Assembly: GCA_028564705.1 (NCBI GenBank)
Contig: JAPXFQ010000166.1
Coordinates: forward strand, 62,001-126,000
Direction: 5' to 3'
DNA from: Apricaphanius iberus
Taxonomy: Eukaryota > Chordata > Actinopteri > Cyprinodontiformes > Aphaniidae
Length of the DNA: 64,000 nt
Positions within the stretch are counted from its first letter, which is position 1, and each line of letters starts with the position of its first letter. The notes under the pieces were generated by a model that worked only from the letters and a program-made list of their open reading frames with translations, ran no database searches and was not told where the DNA came from. The position numbers and the translations under genes are program-made. Below, in pieces: positions 25,122 to 38,109 of this stretch.

Positions 25122-25760
25122 CAGGGTTTTAATAGTTTTAAAATTTTCATTAGTTTTAGTTTTTATTTCATTTTGACATTACTATTTGTTAGTTTAGTTT
25201 TAGCTTTTTGAAAATGCTTAGTTTCAGTTTAGTTTTTATTAGTTTTAGTTTTAGTCTTTTCTTTAAACAAGACCAAAAAAAAAGAAATGTGTAACAAAAT
25301 CACAGAAAATGATTATTCTCTTTTAAAAATGTATTGACATGGGCCAGATGAACAGACACACAAATCAGGCAAGTATAAAAGATATATGGCAGAGTAACAT
25401 TCAAAGTTCTGTAAACACAATAGCAGCGCCTGTCACAATGAAAATGTAACTTTCCCACTCTGTTGTTTTTATCAAAGCGATTTGTGCAACCAAAAAAGGA
25501 CAACACGTGATCGTGCAGTAGGCAGGGAGAGACATCGAAATAATTCTTCTAAAGTTTATGAGACACTGTGAAATGAAAACTAAGCACATTTCTCAATAAA
25601 TGTTGTTAATTTCAGTTACTTTTGTGAACACTCATTACAGTTTCAGTTCGTTTTGGTTTCGTTGCAAATTCTCTTTTTTATTTTTATTTTAGTGAACGAA
25701 CATGTTTTCTTACCCCTAGTTTTTGTTATTTCACTTGTTTTCGTTAACGATAATAACCTT
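25122..25760. mobile_element. hAT-like non-autonomous element with TAGTTTTAGTTTT-rich ends
   Basis: The left end begins AGGGTTTTAATAGTTTTAAAA. The right end, reverse-complemented, begins AAGGTTATTATCGTTAACGAAA, an imperfect terminal inverted repeat. Both ends are rich in AGTTTTAGTTTT-like units, a hallmark of a common fish miniature element. The interior lacks a transposase. Target duplications could not be assigned. Confidence 0.5.
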
Positions 25761-27091
25761 CCTCAGGCTTTTGTCACCTTTTATATCATGAAGTTTGCTG
25801 AGATTTCCTGTCTGAGCTGTCTGAGCACTTTACACACTTTGGGACCAAAACAGAAATATGATTTTTTTTTATTGGTGTGGTCTTAAACTCTTGGTACAAT
25901 TTTAAAATCCTGCTGTATGAACTAGACCTAAGAGGCATGCATCATTACTCAGACATATTTAAATAAAACTTTATTATACTACTAGCTTAATTAAAAGACA
26001 TGTACAGCAATGAATTTTAAAAAGATCAATGATTTTTGGATATGCTATAGAACTTTGAATTACCAGACCACTGTTCCTATGAAAGGAAAGAGTGTTGTTC
26101 TGTCTTTTTGATCTTTAAACTTGACAAAAGATTCTTATTTAGAAATATCCAGTGTTTGGGGGTTTGTATTTTTTAACCTCAACCTTACCTATAGCTTGGA
26201 TAATGTATGTTCACCTTTTAGCATTTCCCAACAGAGTGAGTGGGGAAGCTTGTTCTTGAGTACAAACATGTTTCTAATGGTAATACCTCAAGAATTTATC
26301 CAGCAGATCTCTGATGTTGGCTGCGAGGGAGAGGGTTAGGATGTTATCCATGTGACATTTTGGGTGCCATTCTCCAGATGCTCCAAACACTTGTGCAACT
26401 TATGCTCAGGAGAAGTGAAGGACCAACTAATGAGCTGTTGCCAATAAACCTAAAAGGTCTGAGAAAATTGAAACTGCCAATGATGAACACCTGGAGTTCG
26501 ATGGTCTGGTATTTAGAGTGGCAGAAGTCAGTTCCACTTTCCAATGAAGCATCTGCTTGATGGACCATTAACAGCTCTCCTTTGTTTTAAATTTTTTTTA
26601 TGGGTGTGGGGTGGGGGTTGTTATTGAGATGCGGTATTTCCATCCTTCTACTTTGCATAGAACACCCTATAACACATCTGTCATCATTAATGGTTCCATT
26701 AATAAAAATCGATATATTGCTTTTGAATGCCAGATAATCTTCCTATGCCATGAAGAACAAGGAATTTGTTTAAAGAAAGCAGCCCAACGAGAACTGTACA
26801 TGAAAGCTGCTTTCTGGATAATTATAAAAACCAACAGCTTTTCATATTTTTTGCTGTCTTAATAAGGAGTCCTTTCTCCTTCCTTGTCATGTGCAAATAT
26901 TACAGAGAAGAACTTGATTCAACAAACAAAACTGATAAATTCCAAGCATTTCAATTGGTAACATGAATGCAAGCTGTCTTCAGAATAATACCATAAAAGT
27001 GATGTATTGTTCAAAATCCTTGTGAGGGCTTTTATTTCAAAAGGACAAATGTAGTCTTCAGATATGTGCTGCATGGAGTTACCCATGTTTC
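25761..27091. other. anonymous intergenic DNA
   Basis: No gene recognised. An open plus frame at 26360-26560 has no known domain. Confidence 0.4.
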
Positions 27092-28362
27092 TCTGTGTTG
27101 AAGTATGTCTAAGTTATTTTAACACATAAGCACACTCTTTATGCAGTTAGTGTTCTTTACATTTTGGGAAGGTAAGGTCTTGCTAGCTCGTTAGCTTAGC
27201 TTAGCTTCATAGCGGTTATGGGTTGTCACTGCACGATATGTTCCGGAAGCACGATCCGTACCGTGAGCACATCTGCACATGCGCGCCAGGATTTACTTCC
27301 GGTTAGATTTCTTTCGTTTTTTGTTTTTTTTTATTTGTTCATTCATATTTACAGATCAAGGGCATTTACACTTTACAAATAAACAGATATAGATAGGCAA
27401 TCTTGTTTATCTGATATATTTACTTGCTGATAAATGCACTTGCTGCATTCGTAATCTTAACAGCTTTCTTATTTGTCACATATTTTATGGAGCTGAAATA
27501 TTGACTGCGGTCAAGCCACCCGTCGATCGTTTGTCCGTAGTCAAGTGTGCCGCACACATTTGGAGTGCGCTTTTATGTGGTACTTTACGGTAACACCCGT
27601 CTCGCTGTTTGAGAGGAGCCTAGATGAGCAACAGAGAATGGGCTGACATCAGGATGAGATTTTTAAGAGATTTCAATCATTAAGAAGGTCCACCAGAGGA
27701 CTGCCTTTACTAATAATTACTACTCACTAAACAGAACTAATCTTGAAATAATTTTCCCACTGCAAGGCTTAGACTGTTGCAGGACAGACTGACCACTTTT
27801 CCTCACTGTTCTACTTTTCTCTTCTACTACTCTCCAGATGTATTTTTTGCTGTTATTTTGACTGTTAACCTTGTTTTCTCTCAGTGTTTTTCTTCTCCAT
27901 AGAAGATCCACCTGGTCTGGTATCCTGCTCAACTGCAACGCCCTGCTGGATGGGGAGTATCGGTTTGGATGATGCACTCAGTAACTGAACATCCTCCATG
28001 TCCTGTTGTCAACTTTTACTTTCTTTGATATATAAAATACCCTTACATCAGTTATTTTGTTCTATTTGTGTGTCTGCTCTGTCTTATCAAAGGGGTAAAG
28101 GGGATAGGGGAGTTTTTCCTCTCCACTGTCGCTACATGTTTGCTCAGTGTGAGGGATTACTGAGGGATTGCTGTGGTTGGACTCTTCATGTTCCGGGCAA
28201 AATCTCAATGACTCAATGTAATATGCTGGGATTTGTTACAAAGAAAACTTTTAACTGATTGGAATGTTTGTATAATTGTGTTGAAACTACTTTTTTTCTA
28301 AAGTGCCCTTGGGATTACATCTGTGTAATTTGGCACTATATAAATGAACTGAATTGAATTGG
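27092..28362 (+). mobile_element. rearranged L2-type LINE derivative with foreign core
   Basis: Positions 27092-27232 match the 5' leader of the LINE at 34.6-38.9 kb, including TCTAAGTTATTTTAACACA and CTAGCTCGTTAGCTTAGCTT. Positions 27765-28362 match its 3' UTR, including CTTAGACTGTTGCAGGACAG, CTCCACTGTCGCTAC and a GAATTGAATTG tail. The section between has no LINE ORF1 or ORF2 and does not match the other copy. This arrangement suggests an internally deleted, non-autonomous LINE that could have been copied in trans by LINE reverse transcriptase. A chance recombination of two fragments is also possible. Confidence 0.6.
27235..27330. promoter_or_regulatory. promoter-like motif cluster inside the LINE derivative
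   Basis: This GC-rich patch has TTCCGGAA, ACATGCGCGCCAGG and TTACTTCCGGTTAG within about 65 bp. These resemble ETS sites and an NRF1/E2F-like site that are common in housekeeping promoters. Nothing shows that it is active. Confidence 0.25.
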
Positions 28363-30335
28363 ATTTTTTTTAACAGTGGGACATCGTTGGGACTTCTTGC
28401 TGATAGCTGGCTTCACATAGATGTCCTCTAATTGTTGCAGTACTAATAGACAATGTAGACCTTCTTTGATCACCTTGAGACAATCATTATGGTTAGTCTT
28501 TGGTTCATTTGAATGATAAAGTTTTGTTTTATTTGACATTTTGTAGGTTCTGGTTTTCATTGTGGCACCTGTTTTTCCCACATAGTGAATAGCTTCACTT
28601 ACTGCACTCAACTCTGCTATTATTTTGAACATTCCCCTTCAAAATAATAGTCCAAACAGACAGAATAAAGTCCTACTTAATTGGTTTTCCATGTTTGCCA
28701 TGTGGTGGTCTCACATAATCACTGATTAAGCTCAGACATGTTTGTGTTTTACAAAACATATTCAATTCTCTAAACATGTATACTAGATTATGTCGTCTTC
28801 TACCAGCTCTAGAGAAGTAAATGATTATCATCCACATTACTGTATGTGAAATAATATGGTTTAATATAAAATTCAAGAAACTAACAATAAAGGTTAATTA
28901 CAACAAATTCTTGATATTTATTGTAAGTCTCATCTTTGTGGGTGTGTGTGTGTGTGTGGTCTGTCCAACAGGGGCATCTTAAGGGACAAACCCTGTTCAC
29001 AGTGATGTCACGCAGACTCTCCACAGACTGGCTGAATAAGAAGAACAACAGAATTTCAACTGAAGAGATCAATTATAGATAGAAGAAAATGAATGGGAAA
29101 AGTAATTTAATTTATTATTGACTTGATGTCTTATATCATGTACAAAAGCAAATGAAAAAGTAGATTGTGCATTCGGATGAGGTCTGACTTAAAGATCTTC
29201 AAAATTATATTTAATTAGACAAGGGGAAAAAATGTCATGGGTATATGAAGTTTCATTGGGAAGAGTAAATTAATGATCACATTTGTGGCTATAGAAAACA
29301 ATGTGCCAACCAAGACTTCATGTCTTCCCTTTGTCAAGTTGGATTCAAAGATAGGAGAAAATGCATTTAAGCTTTCTTTAAAAGGATTGTTTGAATGTTT
29401 GAAAATGCATTTCAGTGTTGAGTACCTTTAAGTAGTGAGTATTTTATGTATAATTAACAAAGGTTTTATCAAAATTGCCAATGACAAAAGTTGGCACTGT
29501 TGTGTTATATTCTTTTTGACAATGTTCCCTGTTACATGTCAATTCCTGAATTGAAAAAAAAATCAATCAATATTGCGTATCCATAGTTATTATAATGGAT
29601 CATTAAATATTACTTAAATTAGAAGTGTAACGGAAAAAAATGATTTTACTTTTTTTTGGAGTTTTACTCAAATACAATACTTTTCCCTCCTCCACAAATA
29701 CAGATACAAATACTGGTTGCTTTGCACACCTCTACTAAGTAAAATATCACTGAAGGCTCAATGGTGAAATGCACAGCCAACTACTGTCCTACAGAATACT
29801 CCTTGACATCTTTTGACTCCTCCCTGTGATTTTATGTTGCTTACCACTTTTGGCTGTGTTCCTGTCATTCCCATTCAGTTTCACTTTGTAACCACTAACA
29901 AATAACTATTTGATATTTAGTAGTGAGGAAAATTTCACGACTGAACCTCTAGAACAAGTACCATACTAGAGTTCACTGAGCACCGGAGAGTGACCCTTTC
30001 AGAAATGTCTGTAGAAGCAGTCTGCATGTCGCTGAGCTGATTTTTGTTATTTGTTTATTGTTTAGGTACAGTGCAGTTATTTACTGAACTCAAAATGAAG
30101 GTTGTTCTGTTTGTGTAAGATCACACAGCTCTTCTCAGGAATAACTGTTTGAATTAACATAGTCAGACTTAACAGAATAAAATAGAATAATTAATGTGTT
30201 GCTACTGTCTTTATTGAAAAAATATTACAGTAAGATCATTTAAAATCTTAGTTATGCTATATTTGATTTTTAATTTGCGTGTGCTGTTACCAGTAGCTTT
30301 ACAAATATCTGATGTAGTTAATTAGCAAATATATA
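28363..30335. other. intergenic DNA with minor repeats
   Basis: A (GT)n microsatellite lies at 28941-28958. The stretch 29625-29735 (GGAGTTTTACTCAAATAC and ATACTGGTTGCTTTGCAC) resembles a decayed miniature element. Nothing else is recognised. Confidence 0.45.
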
Positions 30336-30871
30336 CAGTATAGACCAAACGTTTGGACACACCTTCTCATTCAGTGTGTTTTCTTTGTTTTCATGACTAT
30401 TTACATTGTAGATTCTCACTGAAGGCATCAAAACTATGAATGAACACATATGCAATTATGTAGTACTTTTCCAAAAATTATTAAATAACCTGGCCTCCAA
30501 AGTCACTGGACCGGAACCTAATCAAGATGATTTGGGGTGAGTTGAACCGCACAGTAAAGGCAGAAGGGCCAACAAGTACTAAGCATCTCTGGGAACTCCT
30601 TCAAGACTGTTGGAAAACCATTTCTCTTGACTACCTCTTGAAGAGAATGCAAAGCAGTACTTAGAGCAAAGGGTGGCTACTTTGAGGAATCTTAAATATA
30701 ACACTTGTATTCAGTTATTTCATCCTTTATGTTTAAGTACATACAGTAATTCCATACATCATGTGTTCATTCATAATGTTGATGCCCTTAATTGAGAATG
30801 TACAATGTAGTCATGAAAATAAAGAAAATGCATTGAATGAGAAAGTGTGTCGAAACTTTTGGTCTGTACTG
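30336..30871 (+). mobile_element. internally deleted Tc1-like transposon with both ends
   Basis: The element begins CAGTATAGACCAAACG after TA (30334-30335) and ends TTTGGTCTGTACTG before TA (30872-30873), the target duplication of Tc1/mariner elements. Inverted repeats of about 115 bp match imperfectly. Inside, about 30515-30660 encodes a piece of the transposase C-terminus (ELNRTVKAEGPTSTKHLWEL). The preceding block, normally SPDLNPIE, reads SLDRNLIK and has lost the catalytic acid. At 536 bp it lacks about two thirds of a normal 1.6-kb Tc1. Confidence 0.85.
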
Positions 30872-33800
30872 TATTTTGAATAAATGAGCTCAGCTAATGA
30901 TCTGCCTCTTAATAGAATTTGGGTAAATTAATTGCCCACCCCTTTACTAACAGGTCAGTAGCAAGGACTAGCTGTTATTGAGTGGTGACAAACCATTAAC
31001 TGTTTGTGTTTCTTGAACTTTGAACAGAAAAATAGCAGGGAAAGTGTTTTGTTCCCTGTGCCATAAACATGTATTTGGTTTAATATAATGCATAAATTCC
31101 CAATTAGTTTTGTGGGGTTTCTTTAGGGTGCACTTTATTTCACAGTGCTGTTTTTATTTCAAAGAACCCATTCCATGCTGAACTAAACATTTGATTTCAA
31201 GCCTTTAAAAGTCTGATACTCTGGGTCACCCTGCAGCTTCTGGAAAGTAAATAAGGATTCTAATTAGGCAGCAAAACTTTGTAAAAAGTTGGATTTCACT
31301 TACTCCTTTGCATGAACTGTGATATAAAGAAGCCATGGGACAAATGAGGAGGGAAAGGGAGGAGCACATGTAGAAAAAGAGAGGGAGGAGAGATCAGGGA
31401 ATACAGGAATAATTTATATGCAAACCTCCAATGGCATCTTTAGAATGCTGTATCCCCTCCAATTGTGTTGCCCGGTGTCACGAGAGGCAGAATGCAAATG
31501 GAGCAGGTTTCTAGGTGAGGTTGGGCACAGTCACAGGCCCATGTTGGGACTTGGTTATGCAGTTGCTAAACAAGTATTCTTTGTCATGCTTGGCCCCTGG
31601 GGCTGAGCCATACGAATACTATCACCTGCAGTGTTGTGTTACTTGAGCACAAATACTCAAGTTTGCAGCCAGTATTTATAAGGTAAAAGATCCTCAGGGA
31701 ATGTCGGAATTAGTTATTTTCTCTCCAATTAATTTCTGTTGCAAGTATGTTTTCAAGGTCCCTGCATGGGACTCCCTTGTGAATCGATTTGTTTTGCTGC
31801 TATTTGCATGACAGTTGATGTGTCAAATTTATATAAATACATGACTGTTTGCAATGTTTCTATGTTTGGAGCAAAAAGCAACCTTCAAATAGCATGGATC
31901 ATTTTCAGATAACAGCATAGTGCAGGTAACTAATTTACTGGTGAATTTATTTTAGGTAAAATAAACTATAGCCCATCCTCTGCTCTTGCTTGTTCTTTTT
32001 CCACTTCCTCGGCTAATCTAATAACTGCTTACACAGGGCCAGAGTCCTTGATGAATTAAGAAATACCATGTGGACTAATTGACAAAATCATTGAAATGTA
32101 AAGATAAAATCCTCAGTGTAATTGAATGTGAAGCATCATTTATCTATGGATTTGTACCAGACTGCTTTATTGAATTGCTCTCCTGTGCCTGAAGTAAGCT
32201 TTGGTAAATTGACCTAAAATCTTATGGGAAAAACAAAACTCCGGACATTCAAGTCCTTGACCAGATTTTTTTTTTTTTTATTAGATACAATTTCTCTAAT
32301 CATGGTTCACTGCTTAGTTTTCTCCTCATTGCGAGAAAAGTAGAGGCTGCATGTTGTCAGGCAATGCTGCCTGCAGCGCTGGAACAGAATAAGGTGCTAA
32401 TAAAAAATGTGTGACTCTACTAATGAATACAATTCTGCAGTTCTGCAACTCAAGCACTCAATTATCATAAGACATTTGCTAATGTGCTCATTCAAATGGG
32501 CAACACTTTGCTTGGAATAAACTGTATGGCTTAATGACTTGAGAAAAAGGTCCTGATGACATCCAGGTCCTCTTATCAACACTTCCCATAGACTGGCACA
32601 AGAGATTGTGGGTGGATATAATCAAACTGGCCAATAAATGAATCCATTTAATTGCATTAGTGTCTAATACGGCTGCAGAGTCACTGAAATGCAACACTTA
32701 TCCGTCAGCTTGTCCCGTTTTTATACACCGATCCACATCCGAGTACAGACCAAGGAAACTGGCAATCGCAATGGAAGCCACTCTTCAAACTGAATGGAAG
32801 TAATGGTACTGCTCTTTGTTTGAACATCTGCTTGTGAAAAGGGATAAAAAGAATGAAAGCATTACAGGACATTTCCAAGAGCCCTTTTGCTTTCAGTCTA
32901 AAATAGGTCTCCTCTGACAACCAACATCAAAGGAAGTCATTATGTCAGTATATGATCCATCCATTAGCTGCACACTTGACTTCTAAGGCATTAATTGCTC
33001 TTCCAAGGCATTAATTGTGCATGTGCACGCACACACGGGAAGCACCTTTTTATGCACGTAAGTGTTTGATGCGCTGTTGTGTATGAGAGTTCTGTATATG
33101 TGTTTGCCCACACACACTCAAATAGTGAGTTCAGACAAGTAGAGGTGTAAAATTAAATCCCACAGTGCAGTGGAATGCAGATGATGTGCTTGAATGGCCT
33201 AGCTGCTCTTTGCACCATTATAATTGAATAACCTACAGAAAAGTCATCACATTCCCACTTTGCTGTTCTCTCTCTATGTAACATGTAAAAAGTCCTCTTG
33301 TAACTACCTGGGAGAGCAACCCATCAACAGCTGTTAGAGCTGACTTGAAGGTTAAATATTAGGAAGGAATCCAATTTCTCTTGTCTATTCAGCTCAGCGG
33401 TGTGTTAGATTGCAGCTGGACTGTGCTTACGGAGTGTGGGATATGAAGTGGGCTAATCAATCCCCTCTGCTTCATTCTCAAATTCCTCTCATATCAGGTC
33501 CCTGCCCCCCAGGCAGGCCTTCTGCTTTCCGAAAGCCAATTCCACACGAAATAAGAACTGTGACCTGCAGCTAGAGGGTGAAGTTGAGTTTTCCCTTCAT
33601 GATTAATCTCTTCTTGGGTGGTTTTCAGAAAGAAGAAGAGGGGGGAGGATTGAGAGAGGGGGGGGGAGGTGTAAGGGGTGAAAAAAAATAAGAAAACATG
33701 CAAGTCGCTGCCTTGTGACCTGCAAGTTCTGTTTTTTTTCCTCTGAATGAGCTGGGTGCACTGGAGCCTGCTTATCTCCTGAGAGAAAGACAGAATTCAT

Positions 33801-34091
33801 TTTTTGACAAGGTTCCATGTTGACATTGAGAAAATAACTACCTGAGTCTATGATTAAACCTTGGCTGTCATAATTACCATCTCAACTGAGGGGACAATAT
33901 ACCTTTTTGGGAATATTTTGTTTCTTAAACTTTTTTGTGTGGAGGAGTCAGGTTAAATACATACTGAAGTGTAAAGAAATTCTACTGATGTCAGAAGCAG
34001 TGAGTTCATTTTGAAATTTAATTTAAAGTAATTGTGGCCCCCTTTTAATATTTTGTAGAAATGAACATGGCATGTTTTTTCCAGTAATATT
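30872..34091. promoter_or_regulatory. repeat-poor block with candidate enhancers
   Basis: About 3.2 kb shows almost no recognised repeat, unusual for this window. Complex stretches at 31200-31650, 31950-32200, 32400-32950 and 33180-33860 include CTAATTAGGCAG, AATTTATATGCAAACC and GGGCTAATCAATCCC. TTCTAAGGCATTAATTGC-like text is repeated near 32982 and 33005. Retention of repeat-free DNA can mark regulatory constraint, but that is inference. Confidence 0.3.
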
Positions 34092-34520
34092 TTGTCACAT
34101 ACCACAAACTTGAATGCATTTTATACAGATTTCTTGTAACCTCTGACTATCATCAGTAGGCAAGGTAGGAGAAGTATTGTGTCCAACATAACAACCAAGC
34201 CAGACAGAGTGGGGGTTCGAACCAGTAATCCACTGTCAATAGAACAAATTCTTACCTGCTGAGCCACCGGTGCCCCATACAGCACACAAAACTTTTTTAT
34301 GTACAAGTTATTTGTACAGCAAACCTGAAGGTGCTGATCAGAGGTGTCTTGGCTTATTAGTGTTGGTTAAATTAACACTGAACACCATCCTGAACACACT
34401 ATCCAACTGGTGACACACGGTGGTGGAAGCATCATGCTGTTGGAATGCTGTTTCTTAACAGGGTCACTCAATTTGGCCAGAGTTGGTAAATGGATAGAAC
34501 TAAAAACACCATATGAGACT
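34092..34520 (+). pseudogene. Tc1/mariner remnant split by a SINE
   Basis: The left part (TTTTGTCACATACCACAAAC near 34091) resembles the end region of a fish mariner-like element. The right part, 34409-34520, has GGTGGTGGAAGCATCATGCTG and GGCCAGAGTTGG, which correspond to the G-G-S-I-M-L-W region of the transposase. A SINE fragment lies between. No ends or open frame remain. Confidence 0.5.
34141..34276 (-). mobile_element. partial SINE (GTAAATGG-tail family)
   Basis: The minus strand has the head and middle of the family at 23594-23913 (CACCGGTGGCTCAGCAGG, GGTTCGAACCCCC, TGCCTACTGATG) but lacks its 3' tail. It is nested within Tc1/mariner debris. Confidence 0.6.
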
Positions 34521-35135
34521 TGATTTTGGGGTGAGAAGTTTTGTTTTATACTATAAAAATATGAGATTATTCATTTTGCACATAGAATGTTTTAGTTCAT
34601 TGAAAATGACAGGGAAATACTTGAACCACAGCACTGTCAAAGTCGTTTTAATACAATTATATAAACATTTCAATCAGTTAAAAATTTTCTATGTAAGGAA
34701 TCACAGCAGATTGCGATGAGTCATCAACGTGAGGTTGTGCCTGGATCATGCAGACTCCAACCACAGCAAGTCCTCAGTTATCCCTTATGCTGAGCAAGCA
34801 AGTAGCGACAGTGGAGAGGAAAAACTCCCCTTTAACAGGAAGAAACCTCCGGCAGAACCTGGCTCAGTACAAGCGGTCATCTACCTCGACCGTCAGACGA
34901 TCTGAGATGACAGAGAAAAGACAGCATGGAGTATGCTCGGTGACTTTGAGTATCATCTAGACCGATGTTCCCCATCCAGCAGGGGACTTTATAGTTGAGC
35001 AGGGTACCACACCGTGTGGAGCTTCTATGTGGAGAAAGAAACTGAGAGAAAACTGGGTTAACAATCGCAATAACAGCAGAAAAAATATATCTGGAGATTA
35101 GTAGAAGAGAAAAGTAGAAGAGAGAAGAAAAGTGG

Positions 35136-38109
35136 TCAGTCTGTCCTCCAACAGTCTAAACCTATAGCAGCATAACTAAAAAAATAGCTCAGGATAAACT
35201 TAGCCATTCTGACTACAATCTTTATCAAAAAGGAAGGTTTTAAGCCTAGTCTTGAAAACAGAGTATCTGCCTCACGTACTAAAACTGGGAGCCGGTTCCA
35301 CAGGAGAGGAGCCTGATAACTAAAAGATCTGCCTCCCATTCTACTTTTAGAAATCCTAGGAACTACCAGTAGACCTGCATTCTGAGAACGAAGTGCTCTG
35401 TTAGGAACATATTGAACAATCAGATCTCTGATGTATGATGGAGCTTGATTATTAAAGGCTTTATATGTAAGGAGGAGGATCTTAAACTCTATTCTGGATT
35501 TAATAGGGATCAACTTAAGGCTTTTAATTGCATTTTGTGGACTTCCTGATAATAAGGAATTACAGTAGTCCAGCCTTGAAGTAACAAATGCATGGACTAG
35601 TTTCTCTGCATCATTCATGGACAGGATGTTTCTGATTTTAGCAATATTCCGGATGTGAAAGAAAGAAATCTTAGAAACCTGTTTAATATGGAATTTAAAT
35701 GTCATATCGTGGTCAAAAATTACACCGAGGTTCTTTACATTATTACCAGAGAATAAAATTAATGCTATCCAGATGATGTGATTGATTTAGCAGTTTCCTT
35801 TTTAAAGGTTCTGATCCAAATACAACAACTTCTGTCTTGTCTGAATTTAAAAGTAGAAAATTAAGAGTCATCCAGGTTTTTATGTCTTCGAGACATGCTT
35901 CTAACGTACCTAACTGATTGGTTTCATCAGGTTTTATGGATAAATATAATTGTGTATCATAAGCATAACTGTGGAAATTCATTCCATGTTGTCTAATTAT
36001 TTTACCAATTGGAAGCATATATATAGTAAAGAGAATCTGTCCAAGCACAGAACCCTGTGGTACTCCACAAGTAACCCTTGAGTGTGAAGATGATTTATCA
36101 TTAACATAAACAAACTGGAATCTGTCGGACAGATATGATTTAAACCAGCATAGTTCTGTTCCCTTGATCAATACCACATGTCCAGGCCTTTCTAAGAGAA
36201 TATTATGATCGACTGTGTCACAAGCAGCACTGAGATCTAACAAGACCAGAACAGTCAGAAATCCATTATCTGAGGCCATTAGAATATAATTAGTAACTTT
36301 TAACAGTGCTGTTTCAATGCTATGATGAACTCTAAAACCTGACTGAAATTCCTCAAACAGGTTGTTGCTGTTTAGATGCTCACATACTTGATTAGCAACT
36401 ATTTTCTCAAGAATTTTGGATAAGAAAGGAAGGTTAGATATAGGTCTGTAGTTAGCTAAGTATCTTGATCCAGGGAGGGTTTCTTAAGTAAAGGTTTAAT
36501 TACAGCAATCTTAAATTCCTGAGGCACATATCCATTTATAAAAGATACATTCATCATGTCTAGACTAGGGCCCGTAACCAGAGGGAACACTTCCTTAAAT
36601 AATTTGGTTGGTATTGGGTCTAACATACAAGTTGAGGGTTTAGATGAAGCTAATATTTATGATAATTCCAAAAGTTCAACAGAATCAAAATGGTACAGAC
36701 ATAAACATGGTTCTACAGTTCTCTCTGATATTGCCTCATTTACTGAAAGACAGTTAGTCATGTTTGGGAGAATGCCAATGATTTTATTTTTAATAGAATT
36801 TATTTTATTTATGAAGAATCCCATAAAGTCATCACTACTGAGAGAAGGGGGAATGGTTGGCTCAACAGAGCTATGACTCTGTGTAAGTTTGGCAACTGTA
36901 CTAAAAAGAAACCTAGGATTGTTTTTAGTTACCTCTATTAATTATGAGAAATATGCTGTCCTGGCTTGTCGAAGGGCGTTTTTAAAAAATAGTACACAAT
37001 TTTTCCAGGTTAGAAATGCCATTTCCTCTCCAATTTCCTAGTATTCTGCCTTAAAGTACGCAACTCTGCACTAAACCAGGGAGCCAACTTCCTATGACCT
37101 ATTACCTTCTTTTTTAAGGAGGCTACACTGCCTAGCGCTAATGGCAGTAAGGAAGTAATACTTTGAACCACACTATCAATTTCTGAAGGACTAGTGTTGG
37201 AATTACTGCGTTCCACTGTGGTATTCTGAGACACGTAGGGAAGCAAGAATGGAACAGATTCTTTAAAAGTTGTTACAGCACTGTCTGATAAAGTTCTACT
37301 GTAATTAAATTTTCTTTCAGATTTTGGAATTTTGGGTAAAGTAAATTCAAAGGTTATCAAAAAATGGTCAGATAGGACTGGGTTATGTGGGAGGACTATT
37401 AGTTCATCACACTCAATGCTGTATGTCAGTACAGTATACTGGTGTGTTGACCAGATTATGTGGACCCCTTCACTTTCTGAGTAAAACCAATTGAGTCTAA
37501 GATAATATTAAAGGCTGCAGTTTGGCACTTTCAATGTCTATGTGAATATTCATATCCTTTATTATAATTACCTGATCAGTGTTTAAAACTAAATCAGATA
37601 AAAAATCTGAGATGCTGTCCAAGAATTGAGAGTAAGGGCCTGGTGGGCGATATAAAACCACAAAACAAAAGTGATTTTAAACTAAGGATTAGATGTTCAA
37701 AAGAGCTGTAGTTTATAATTGGTCTAGGGCGAATTTGCAAATCTGAACTAAAGATGGTTGCAACTTCTCCTCCTCGCTCCTCCTTGCCCCTAGGAATGTG
37801 AAAATGTTGATAATTGGAAGGAGTTGACTCATTTTAACTTACAAAATCCTCCTGCTGCAACCAGGTTTCTTATAAGCAAAATAGATCAATTTTATTATCA
37901 CATATTAAATCATTTACCAATAAAGTCTTTGAGGAGAGGGTTCTTATGTTTAGTAAACCGCATCTAATTGCCCTAATTCCTTGTTTGGTCCGAGTCGTAT
38001 TTATTTTAATTAGATTTTCATAGTTTGCTTTTGTCAGGTTAACTTTTAGTCTATTTGATTTTGGCCGTGGGCAAGACACTGTCTCAATGTGGTATTGAGT
38101 GGGTAACAC
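35136..38109 (-). pseudogene. LINE ORF2 remnant: APE endonuclease and reverse transcriptase
   Basis: The endonuclease starts near 38109 ([20 protein letters not shown]), continues as IPRGKEERGG and FVVLYRPPGP in shifted frames and ends with NPVLSDHFLITFEFTL near 37350. The reverse transcriptase reads KPLLKKPSLDQ, then a one-base frameshift, YRPISNLPFLSKILEKIVAN, VLLDLSAACDTVDHNILL, CGVPQGSVLGQILF and FHSYAYDTQLYLS. The last should hold the YADD box; its first aspartate is tyrosine (codon 35961-35959), which would abolish activity. Near 35580-35540 about 30 codons are missing between SGSPQNAIKS and IPIKSRIEFK. The C-terminus runs on to 35136 without the usual ending. Confidence 0.85.

Noticed and set aside
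26360..26560. transposon-like coding at 26.4 kb
   Set aside because: A faint likeness to a leucine-rich transposon-linked domain could not be supported by any motif.
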